Assembly (NCBI GenBank): GCA_949358305.1
Contig: OX442317.1
Location: 4,220,186-4,284,185, forward strand
DNA length: 64,000 bases
Reading direction: 5' to 3'
Origin: Strigamia acuminata
Lineage: Eukaryota > Arthropoda > Chilopoda > Geophilomorpha > Linotaeniidae
Shown in pieces: positions 38,901 through 48,531 of this stretch. The translations under genes and the position numbers were made by a program. The notes under the pieces were generated by a model. It was not told the DNA's origin. It did not search any database and saw nothing but the letters and a program-made list of their open reading frames with translations. The first letter of the stretch is position 1. Every line of letters begins with the position of its first letter.

Positions 38901-41828
38901 GTGGCGTCGCCGCCGCCGAGTCCGCCGCCAATGATCCTGCCTTTGATGACCACTCTGGAGACCATCCCGGAAGTGAGCTCCTCGACGGAACTTCCGGTTA
39001 AGCGAGCGGCGGTGAAGAAGATTGGTCCGCTCAAACTGACCAAAGAACACCTGCTCAGTCCGAAGTTTCTCCTGGAACTGCTGACGCCGCCGTCGATGCT
39101 TCACGCGAAACCACCGCTGGGCGCCGACAGGACGACGAAGCAGTGGCGCGTGCCGTCCCCGCTGCCCCTCAGCTGGCTGCTGCCTCAGTCGTTGCCGTAC
39201 CGACAACTGGGCATCCCGCACGTGAATCACTTGCCGTTGACCAATCTGGAACCGGCCGTAGTGAAGAGCCCGAGCGCGCACGTGCCGTCGCAAGAGGAAG
39301 AGTGGCTGCCGCCGCGGCTGACTTTGCCCTCTCTGCAGAAACCGTTGGCGACCAAGTTGCCGCTGATGAGCGACGGAACGTCGAGCGACGAGAGCGTGTC
39401 GTTTTGGCACCCGCCGTCGCCGACACCCTTGCCGGAAGGGGCGGTCACTCCAGCGCCCCTCGCGATGGAGGTGCGAGTAGAGAAAGTGACGGAAGAGAGA
39501 AAAGTGACGACCGAAGTGCGAATCCCGTCCCCACTGACACTCCCGTCCATGCCGGTGCCCGCGCAGTCGATACTGGACGCTGCACGAACGTCGCCGGCGT
39601 TTCACCGTCGGCCCCCGTCGCCGAAACTGTCGAAGAGAGAATACGTGGACGATTCGACTCAACTCCATGCCGGACGGAGCACCCCGTCGCCCAGACATAC
39701 GATACAAATCACGGCGGAAGTGGAAGAAGTTCCTCTGAAGGAACTGTCGCTTGAACATTGCGAGCAGCTGCGGCCGCGGTGGTCACCGCGACACCAGGTG
39801 CACACGTCCTACTCTCGCGTGAACAAGAACACGACGCAACGATCCGTGAGTCCCCGACCGACACATTACCAAAGACCCGTAAGCCCCGCGAGATGTCAGA
39901 ACTCGGCGTGTCAGAACTCGGCGTGTCCGCTGGCTCCGCCTCCGCCGCCGCCGCCGCCGCCTCCGCCTCCGCCGTCGTACCATCCGGTGCGTCCACATTC
40001 GCCGACGTATCATCAGTCCAGGTACCCGCCGTCGCCGAACCGCATCATCGACCAGTGGTTTCCGTCGCCCGAGTGCCAGGTGCAGCAATATCCGTACGCC
40101 GTCCACCAGGAACAGTACGGCGTCCACCAGGAACAGTACGGCGTCCACCAGGAACAGTACGGCGAGGAAGCGACGCACTACACTGTGGACGATCTGCCGC
40201 CGATCCCGCCGGTGGCCGTGGCGAAGCGAGTGCAGTCGCCGTACTCGTTGCGCACGCCGTCGCCGCGGCCGGTGTCGCCCCGGCACTACTCGCCGCCTCG
40301 GCACGTGCCGAAGCCGGCGTCGCCGACGCGGGCGCGGACGTTCCATCGGTCGCCGACACGCTCGGCGGCGGGGCATTGGCCGACCTCGCGAGACGTAAAT
40401 GGTTCGCCGCACGACACGACGTCGCCGCCGTTGACGACTCCTCTGCAGCTGCACGGGGTGAATAAGTTGTACACGCTGGTGATCGAGGACGAGTCGGGGG
40501 CGGAGAGCGACGAAAGTGAGGACGCGGTGCAAGAGACGTTGGAAGAGGAGGTGATCGATCGTCGGGTGATAAATCATCGTATGATCGATCACCAGGTGAT
40601 TATATCGGAGCCGGGGCTGTCGGAAGAGGAAGATGCGGATGCGATCGCGAATGCTTTGCATCCGGAAGATGGGTACCCGACGAGTTATTCGATGTACCGG
40701 CGGTATCAACGCGCGTCCACGAAGGTGGTTTCGCCGACGTACTGTCAACCGGCAGCTCCGTTTCACTTCCAATCGGCATGTGCCGTGGCTGATCGTGTGT
40801 CTCCTTCGAGGAATTCCTACGATATGAATTGGATTCCGGAAAATGTGGCATTGGCGAACCCGTACCACCATGTTCGTATGGAAGCTGTCAACTCGGATTC
40901 TGATGATGAATTAATGGAAGGCCAGGAGGACGATTTAGCAATGGAGGTACGTTATAGAACGATATAGAACGCTGTAGACTCTAGAATAAAGTGTAGGGAA
41001 GTGTAGAAATGTGTACGCAATTTGTACGGAAATGTACAAAAATTTGTGCCAAAATGTGCACGAATTTGTATTTGATGTACAAAAATTTTGTATCGAAATG
41101 TACAAAAATTTGTGTTTGATGTACAGAAATTTTGTATCGAAATGTACAAAAATTTGTATTAAAAATGTGGAAAAATATTTCATTTTACATATTTTTTGTT
41201 TTACACTTGTTTACCGTGTTATTTTAGTGTGCGCGTTTTAGTTTAAGGTGGAAAGAGCGTAGAAATTGCATTGTTGATCACGTTTGGGGAGGAAATGATG
41301 CAATTTCGTAAATAGTGGACAAGACTAGTCTCGTTTGTTTTTTAATTTAACACTTATTGTTATTTTTGTCGTTTCTTTGAAAGTTTTTTGATGTTTGGGA
41401 CATTTGATTGTTTTTCCAGTCTGTTGTTGATTAAACTAACGGGACGTGTTTTGTTCATTATTTTAGAGCTGACCACGTCGAGGCTGAGTATACTTGAAGC
41501 CGACATTTTGAATATCTGGAGTGAAAATATTTTTAAAAAAATGCAATATTCTCGGCTGGTGTCCATGTTTTATATACCAAGGCAGTGTTTTGTTTGTGCA
41601 GTAAAAGCGAAAATTGGAAGCAAATAAGTATCCAGCAGGTAAAGAAACAAAAAAGTCAGCTCAAATAATTAAATAATTGTGTTTCCATCGAAATAAATAA
41701 AAATAAAAATATTTTTGATGCATTTTAATGATTTGAATTTTTCGTTGCAGGTTCCGTACTACTACTATCATCCGCCTTATCGGGTCTTAAATACGGTGTG
41801 TGGTCTGTACCCATTCGCAAGGTTTTAA
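20914..41828 (+). CDS. Giant disordered, repeat-motif protein of unknown function (about 5,748 aa)
   Basis: Exons: 20914-21247, 22614-27440, 28939-40946, 41751-41828; total 17,247 nt, all junctions in phase, ending CGLYPFARF-TAA. The third exon alone is 12,008 bp. I do not recognise a folded domain. The N-terminal 400 residues are basic and Pro/Thr/Ser-rich. Exon 2 has Lys/Glu-rich helical stretches (about 24150-24480), a short collagen-like GAPGAPGGPAG run (about 26930), and small tandem repeats (25287-25350; 26180-26250). Exon 3 has a degenerate array of S-P-P-x-T-R-P-S-E-D motifs (about 30160-31560), a two-copy L-S-x-A-L-x-x-G-K-L-x-x-E-L motif, four SAED[FY] motifs, three IDACDKxRV copies (about 38630-38746), S-P-N/S-P-K repeats, a polyproline run (about 39930-39980) and a 21-bp coding repeat (about 40100-40165). 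The start ATG at 20914 is preceded by a five-codon upstream frame. A cytoskeletal or synaptic scaffold is possible but unproven. Confidence 0.8.
21248..22613. repeat. Gene 4 intron 1: degenerate AT-rich tandem repeat
   Basis: A 1.37-kb intron made almost wholly of diverged 25-30 bp units resembling 'gaattttctttataaaattt' with an 'aaaaattgaatttttc' core. The same core builds the array in the next intron of this gene. No coding potential; donor G|GTGAAA at 21248 and acceptor cctgcag at 22607-22613. Confidence 0.8.
27600..28550. repeat. Minisatellite flanked by long inverted repeats in gene 4 intron 2
   Basis: Inside intron 27441-28938. Roughly twenty near-identical 29-bp units (core 'aaaaattgaatttttcatt') span about 27784-28365. 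On the left (about 27636-27800) is a segment with 'gtcaaaattgaattttgatt' repeats. On the right (about 28368-28549) the same segment appears as its reverse complement, in matching order, including the 'agaattttttcgttaaaaacattgg'-type junction. The transcript could form a stem of about 170-180 bp with the array as loop. Confidence 0.9.
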
Positions 41829-42696
41829 ATAAATTTCTCTGCAATGAATGATGTCCCGACCCCGCTCCCTGTGACGTAATTTGTTTATTTTAAAATTTTA
41901 CAATTGGAAGTTTATAATATATTTGTATACTTACCGTTTATATTTTTATTTTTATTTATTTTTATTTTTTTATTTTTATTTTTTGGTTTGAAGCATTTTT
42001 TTCTCCCCCAACTCGCCACGTACAAACTCCCCCGTTTCGAGTTCGCGTTTTTCTAAATCTCATATTTTATATAATGTTAAAACGCAATGTGTATTTTTTT
42101 TTCGTACAATAAAAATAATTTGCAGCCACAAAAAACACCTCTTGTCACGTCTCATTCAACAGATAAACAAAAACAATGCTTTGGTTGCGTTTTTTTATTG
42201 GAGAAACGTCGCAACAATGGTTTAAAAAGATAAAAACAAGCGCGCGAGTCATTTGTTTACTTTATCATCGCCATTTATTTTATTCTTTTCGTCTGTTTTA
42301 ATGTCCAACAAAATTTAAAGTAAAGAAGGAGAAGAAATAGTCTTTTTGGGATACGGTATGCAACAAGAAATTTATAACGAATGTAAGGTAAAGTATTTAA
42401 TTCCTTTTTCGAGTGAACAATGCTCAATTTGACTTTATATTAAGTCTGACTTGTCTTGGCCTTACACCACTGCACCTTCATCGACACCCAGATCTCTCTT
42501 AACTGCTAGCGAAAAGTACATTTTACACGAAAACAGACATTTTGTAAATTGAATTATTGAATTATTATTTTGTAGATGGCACCCACGGGACCACCATTCG
42601 ACTCCAGAAGCTTATGTGGCCGAGTCGACGTCGTATCATTTCCACGACGCCCGCGTCGAATGCACAACATCTACCGACGAAGAAGAAGAAGAGATA
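41829..42696. other. Gene 4 3' UTR and upstream region of the Kelch gene
   Basis: AT-rich. AATAAA signals occur just after the gene 4 stop (about 41827) and near 42109. A possible short upstream exon of the Kelch gene ends at 42390 (AAG|GTAAAG), and a clear acceptor (attttgtag) ends at 42575. The DNA from 42576 is open in the BTB frame but its first in-frame ATG is 42697, so 42576-42696 is either 5' UTR or coding sequence from an upstream exon I could not identify. Confidence 0.5.
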
Positions 42697-45600
42697 ATGC
42701 GCTGTGTTGGCCGTCGCCAAGACGTTTCTCTCGCCTGTCAGCAAAATTGTTTCGATTCGACTTCACTTCACAAATCACCCCCACAGAGCTGTGATTTCGC
42801 TCGACCGGTTGCCGGGACGGAAAACGCGAACAAATCCATGAACCAGTCGGGTTCATGTTTCTGTTCCGGCAACGTCGGTGTCGCGGAAGACGTGAAAAAT
42901 CGACATCCAGCGCACACGATGCCCGCGTGCGACGTTCCGTGCGAGGGGCCGGCTTCGCAAGTCGACACCATGTTCCAGCAGTTGTCCATCCCTCATTTTC
43001 GTGAAGTTACGGCCGATTTGATGGTCAAAGTGAGAGGAAAAGTGTTTAAGGCGCACAGGTAAATGTAAATGCAGACTGCGACGTGGTTTAACGTTGGTTT
43101 TATTCGATTTTTGTGCATTTTGCAGGTTCCTTCTGGCACATTTCAGCGGATATTTCTACAATTTATTGAAGGAACGTCAAGGGAAATTGTTTGTGGAGGT
43201 CACTTTGCGGGATATATCTCCAGAGGCGTTCGGGGCCCTTTACGAATGGATGTATTCGTCGCAGTTGTGTGTTTGCGCGCAGAATTTGCTCGAGGTGTGG
43301 TATGCGGGTCAGATATTGGAGATCCCTGGTACTATGGCTCGGGCTTGTTGGCATTGGCTCGTGGAATGGTAGAAAAGGGTTTTTGTTTTTTATTTTTGTT
43401 TTTTTTGTTTGATTTTTTTCATGACAGAAGCCATTCGTTTGTGCCTTGATTATTTACACAACACGAAGAACGTGCCGGAAGACTTGTTGAGTTTGTATTT
43501 CCAGTCGAGGGAAGTGGGGCACAAGTCGATGACTGATCACATTTTGCGCGTCATGTCTTTGGTTTATTCTCGATTTATTGCAACCGCTTTGTTTGCCAAT
43601 TTGGACTTCGATGGGATTAAGTTTCTGTTGACGTGTGACAACTTAAATATCAATAGGCAAGTAGCGCAGATTGAAGGGACGGGACTATGGCAACAAAGGG
43701 CCCCTCCCAAAAAAAAAAAATTTAAAAAAAACAAGAAAAAAAAAACCCAAAAAAATTGAAAATTAATTTTAAATCTGCTATGGGGCCCCCAAAAAATTAT
43801 TTTTGGAAATTTTATTTTACATCTGCTATGGGGCCCCCGAAAAATTATTTTTGGAAATTTTATTTTACATCTGCTATGGGGCCCTATATTTTTTTTTTGG
43901 GGGGGGGGGGGTCGGGGCTCTCAAAAAATTAATTTTTGAAAATATAATTTTAATTGGGGGCTCTTTTTTTTAATTTTTGAAAAAAAACTATGGGGGGCCC
44001 CTCAAAAATCTGAAGTTCCCTCTCTGCATAATTTTCAATTTTTATTTTTCAATTTTGTAAAAAATACTTTAACAAATTTTGTGCAAAACTAGTGAAAAAG
44101 AGGCATTCGACTCCGTAATCTGTTGGCTGAAAAGCAACATCGAAATACGAAGAGATTTCATAGTGGACATAATGAAATGTATTCGTTTCGGCCACATGTC
44201 TGAATCCGAACTCTTCGAAACTCTCTTCAGCGACTCAAGCAGAGAGATCATGTCTTACCCAGAATGTCGTCTATTGGTTCTCGATGGATTTTTGTAATAA
44301 CCAACACCAACAACCCTCCCCAATAAAAAAACTCACCGCCACAATCTCTCTCCAGGTCTAATACTTCAAGAAACCTCGGTAACATGGACCGCTTCCCTCA
44401 CCTCTTCGCCTTACCCAGGCGCTGCCCGTGGGACCAATCAGAAGGCGAAGCTCGTAGTCCACTGTACACCGCTACAAAAGATACCGCGCAAAGGCATTTG
44501 ATGAACAACACCCCAACGCACACTCAGCCGATCGTAACAAAAATAAAAATAAAAATAAAAATAAAAATCAAATATTAATTTTCCAGAGTCCACACCAGAG
44601 TTTTCTAAACTACCAAATGGCTGACCATCAACACCTTCAAACACCGTACCAATCGTGGCCCAAACTGACCCCGATGATGCCCTTTTCAAAGCTCGACTTG
44701 TGCGGGGAGATGAGCAAACACGAGCGCAAAATCTCGTGCGCCAAATGGTGGTCGCAAATGAAAGACAGCGCGAACGCAATGGACCCGTCAGCTTTGGGGG
44801 CCAGCACGATCAAAACGGCGCAGACGCACACGTTTACACCGCCGACCGATGGGACTTACCCGTTCCGGTCCCGATCGCCTTACGGCAGGAGCTCGCCGTG
44901 CCACGCGAGGTCGTATGGGAGTAAGCCGCCGTCTCCGTTCCCGTCGCAGTGCTCGTCGCCGGGTCCCATGAAGCCGATGAGTTTGCAGTCGCATTGTTCG
45001 TCGCCTTGCTCGCCCAAGCCTGGCAATCAGCCAAAATGCGCTTCGCGGCCCTTGACGCCGAGCTGTCAATCGCCTGTTTCGCAGGGAAGCTGGCCGGGAA
45101 TGTATCCTAAGAGCTGGTTAAATGCGCCTCGAGTTTCGTCGGATGGACAATGCATTCTGCCGAGCCAGATGGAAAGAGAGGAGAAGAAGAGGGAGGAAAT
45201 ATACAGGGAATCGCAGGCGATTTTGATTCTGGGCGGATTGAATCCGCTTGAAAGTTGGACTAATTCAACTGCAGGTTCGGATGGATGGAAATTAGGGCTC
45301 GAAATGGGAAGTATCACGAACCGCAATGACACTTCAAGATTATTGTGAGATTAAAACAATATGCACACTTATTTTGACCGTATTACTTCGATTCTAAGAC
45401 GCATTTTTTCTCAAGATAAACGTCTCTAAAATGGGGTGCGTCTTAGAATCGCAAAAAAACCGCATTTTTTCCCCTTTTTTCCGTTTTTTCTTGCATTTTT
45501 TTGGTTTTTGCAATTTTTTTGTGCATTTTTCCGGGTTTTTTGTGCATTTTTCCGGGTTTTTTGTGCGTTTTTCCGGGTTTTTTTGCTGTTTTTTACATTT

Positions 45601-46893
45601 TTTTTCTCGTATTTTTGCCGGTTTTCACAAACATTATTGCTCCGGTACATTTCGAGCCCTGATGTAAACACTGTTGGGGATCGATTTTTATTGATTTAGT
45701 TTCGAAATAGGGAAACTTATGTACACGTTTATGCCGAAAAGTGTCGTGGGAAGAAGAGACAACGCGTGGAATACACACAGCTTGGAATTGCCTTCGCCTA
45801 GGCATCACGCAGTCGCAGTCATATCGTCGGGATATGTTTACTTGGCTGGTTAGAAAGAAAAAAAATAAAACAAAATTTCATATAAAAAAAATTTATTTTT
45901 TAAATAATTGTATATAACTAGGCGGATGTTGTCCAAGCAGATCTCGAGATGGACGGCACATCGAAGCGTTGAGTACGGTTTGGCGCCTCGATTTGCGACA
46001 TAAAAAGTGGGACCAAATGCACGACATGTTGCATTCGCGGATCCATCACGGGTTCGTTGCTCTGGACAAAGTGCTCATTGCTCTTGGCGGGCAGGACGAA
46101 ACTGGCAGGTGAATAAACCAAATGCGACAAAATAAAAATAAAAATAATAACAAAAAATTACATTAATCAGATTGCTATCATCCGTCGAAATGTACGACAT
46201 AAGAGAAAACAAATGGAAAGAAGTGACCAACATGTCGACTCCCAGAATGGGAATGGGCGCCACAACATTCCGGAACTGCGTTTGGGTCTGTGGCGGAATG
46301 TCCGTCAAAGATAAAGACAAATCACCCACAATCACTAAAATCGTGGAATGTTACGAAGCGTCTACCGATAGGTATTAGACAAAAATTAATTTTTATTATT
46401 ATTGTTGATATTCTCTAATTAAAAGATGGCGTACGATGAACCCGTTGAGGTTTCCGCGATGTTTTGGAACGTTGTTGGAATGTGGCGGATTTTTACACCT
46501 AGTCGGCGGTGTAACACGCGTCTCGGCACGTAAAGACGGGGTCATCAGTAGCGTGGCATCGATTGACATACACGATTACGTGACGGACGAGTGGAGCTTT
46601 AAAGCTGCGCTCCAGGTGCCCCGGCACAGTTCGGCTGCTGCCACAATAGGTGAAATTAAATTTCCAGTTTTATCATTAATAAATTAATGATAATTTTATT
46701 ATTTAATGTTTAAATAATAGACCACCATTTGTACGTAATTGGAGGCATTACATCATTAGAGGCGTGCGCTTTGGATTGCGTCGAATGCTTCAACGATATA
46801 AAAGGGTGCTGGGACAAAACGCCGGTTCATTTGCCATTGCCACTGTCGGGAGTTAGTTGTGTGGTCATTAGTATTCAAACGGAAGACGAATGA
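42697..46893 (+). CDS. BTB-BACK-Kelch protein with Ser/Pro-rich insert
   Basis: Exons: 42697-43058, 43126-43328, 43428-43656, 44093-44293, 44356-44533, 44587-45344, 45700-45848, 45922-46108, 46171-46371, 46426-46649, 46721-46893; about 954 residues. Kelch-like proteins usually recruit substrates to Cullin-3 ubiquitin ligases through BTB/BACK. The BTB domain (about residues 100-190) contains DLMVKVRGKVFKAHRFLLAH; BACK follows (about 190-330; LLTCDNLNINSEKEAFDSV). A disordered insert of about 260 residues (SSPGPMKPM, HCSSPCSPKP) then separates BACK from six kelch blades: ILILGGLNP, VYLAGGC, LIALGGQDETG, VWVCGGM, LHLVGGVT, LYVIGGIT. Usual Kelch-like length is about 570-650, so the insert is the main oddity. 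The exon 2 donor must be 43329 (G|GTACTA): later donors give a stop, while this gives QILEIPEAIRLCLDYL, as in the family. The intron after 43656 is GC-AG. The start codon is uncertain. The last 18 coding bases are duplicated downstream. Confidence 0.92.
43657..44092. repeat. GC-AG intron with tandem repeat and G13 run
   Basis: The donor is AG|GCAAGT, the consensus for GC-AG introns, and no in-phase GT donor fits the BACK sequence on both sides. The intron holds about three copies of a roughly 60-bp repeat with 'catctgctatggggccccc' (about 43765-43885), followed by 13 consecutive Gs at 43899-43911. Confidence 0.85.
45460..45600. repeat. T-rich minisatellite in Kelch intron
   Basis: Within intron 45345-45699. 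Three to four copies of a unit of about 21 bp, 'gtgcatttttccgggttttt', at about 45520-45585, in a longer T-rich tract. No coding meaning, although it is open in several frames. Confidence 0.75.
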
Positions 46894-48531
46894 AATCCAT
46901 AAAGAATTTACGAGTGAAAGAAAAACAAATACGAGCATTAAAAACAAAAATAAATAAAATTAAAAAAAAATGAATAACGCAACCAATAAAAACAAAACAA
47001 TGTGTGTGCAATTTTAAAAAAATCCAATGAATAAAATAATTATTTTTTTGTTACAAACCAATCAATTTGATTTAATTTAACTCGCAAACAAAAACAATTA
47101 AATGCCATCTGTAGGTAATAACACACAACAGAGCAAATAAAAGAGAGTTCACGTGACTCGCGTATTTATTTCACCAGTCAAACTTTCCATTTCGACGCCA
47201 GGTTCCTTTAAACGTGCTTTTTTATCGATGGAAACACCGAGGCGTGGCCGCATGGCAAGCGCCAACGTCCACTGACGCGGGCCAATTGATCCGAACTGTG
47301 AGTCAGCGAAGTCTTAGCAACAAGTAAACAGCGGCGCTAATCACTCGACCAACCTTTTTGTCGCACCATTTTTACTCGCCACTCGTACAGAGAAGCCCCA
47401 TTGTCAACACAAGACATCACATTCATTTGACGATCATAAATTAACGTTCCTAACCCAACTGTTGCTCAATTCTAAATTTAACAACACAGCGCGGAACGAA
47501 CGAGCCAAATGCATCCGACGTGGATTGTCAACACGAGTCGAACTTCGCGGACCGTTTCATAGGTGCAGTACCCTCCGAATATTCGCCAGGCAACAATGCA
47601 GGAAGTTGCCACGCGATTTGCACATGGCACCGTTGGGAAATTGCACGAAAACACGCACTTGTGTCGAATTTGACCCGTTGCGCTGTTTGGGCACTTATCG
47701 CTCGTGTGCTGGTTTATTGGTTGGGGAATTGTGGTGGATTTGTTTGGGCATTTTGCGGGTTAAGTTCGGTATTGTTGTTCACAAGGAGGTCTTATAAACA
47801 CGTTGTTATTTGTGTATCGATCAACATTGTTGTTATATCGCGTAATATTTCGAGCCGATGCGTGACGCCCTTTCTCTGATAATGTGAAAGTCGATTCCGT
47901 ATGACATAGTTGCGTACCTGTTAGCAATGTGAAAGAAATTGCAGAGCCTGACGGCCACGTCGATGAGGGTGTGCAAGAAATTGGAGAGCCTGCTGCTGCG
48001 AAAATTACACAGGATGCAGGTTTTCGGTAGAAGAGATCATTACATTATTTCTGCTTTGTTGTCATGCTAATTGTTGAGGGGAAGGCAGTACTTTGGCTGA
48101 AAAATTGAATCTTGTGGCGGAAATTTTGAATCTTGTGGCGCTTGTGGCGGAAATTTTGAATCTTGTGGCGGAAATTTTGAATCTTGTGGCGGAAATTTTG
48201 AATCTTTTCTTTGACAATTCGAATTTTATTTCAATGAAGAATAGAATTTTCTACGCTCAACGCTCAACACTCACACAAGTCAGTCAATTTTTCATTGAAA
48301 TATTCAAATTTTCTGCCGCAAAATAAATTTTTTTAATTCAGCCAAAATTTCAAATTTTAAATTCAGCCAAAATATCGATCTTTTAATCCAGATAAAATTA
48401 GACACTAAACTAAATACAACTTTGCAATCGATACCATAATGCGAACGCTAATTCCCACCAATTAAACCATTACAACATCTTAATTAACGTTTTGTTCCAT
48501 TCCAGTGATGCCCATTCACCTCATTACAACA
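46894..48531. other. Upstream region of KY copy 1
   Basis: Promoter and 5' UTR candidate, 1.6 kb. About 47100-47925 is strongly conserved in copy 2 (51470-52305). About 47930-48090 is unique to this copy. A splice acceptor (ccattccag) ends at 48505, just before an upstream in-frame ATG at 48508. No independent gene is supported: the long open frame at 47520-47879 accumulates mostly amino-acid-changing differences between the copies. Confidence 0.6.
48093..48215. repeat. Short tandem repeat upstream of KY copy 1
   Basis: Four to five copies of a unit of about 21 bp, 'gcggaaattttgaatcttgt'. The equivalent position in copy 2 (about 52682-52715) has a single unit, so the expansion happened after the duplication. 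Confidence 0.85.

Noticed and set aside
39783-40871. 362-codon Arg-rich open frame on the minus strand
   Set aside because: Antisense of the giant exon; the Arg-rich composition is what results from reading Ser/Pro/Thr codons backwards.
41388-41627. 79-codon open frame in the last intron of gene 4
   Set aside because: Joining it through the nearby acceptor in the required phase gives an immediate stop; the 41751 exon is phase-compatible and ends cleanly.
47520-47879. 119-codon open frame upstream of KY copy 1, with a counterpart at 51844-52263
   Set aside because: Starts only at a non-ATG codon, lies in the duplicated upstream region, and the differences between the two copies are mostly amino-acid-changing, with a frame-altering 2-bp indel. 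It fits 5' noncoding DNA better.
48093-48326. Leu/Glu repeat open frame (LNLVAEI)
   Set aside because: A tandem repeat in the KY copy 1 upstream region; the repeat is not present as a frame in copy 2.
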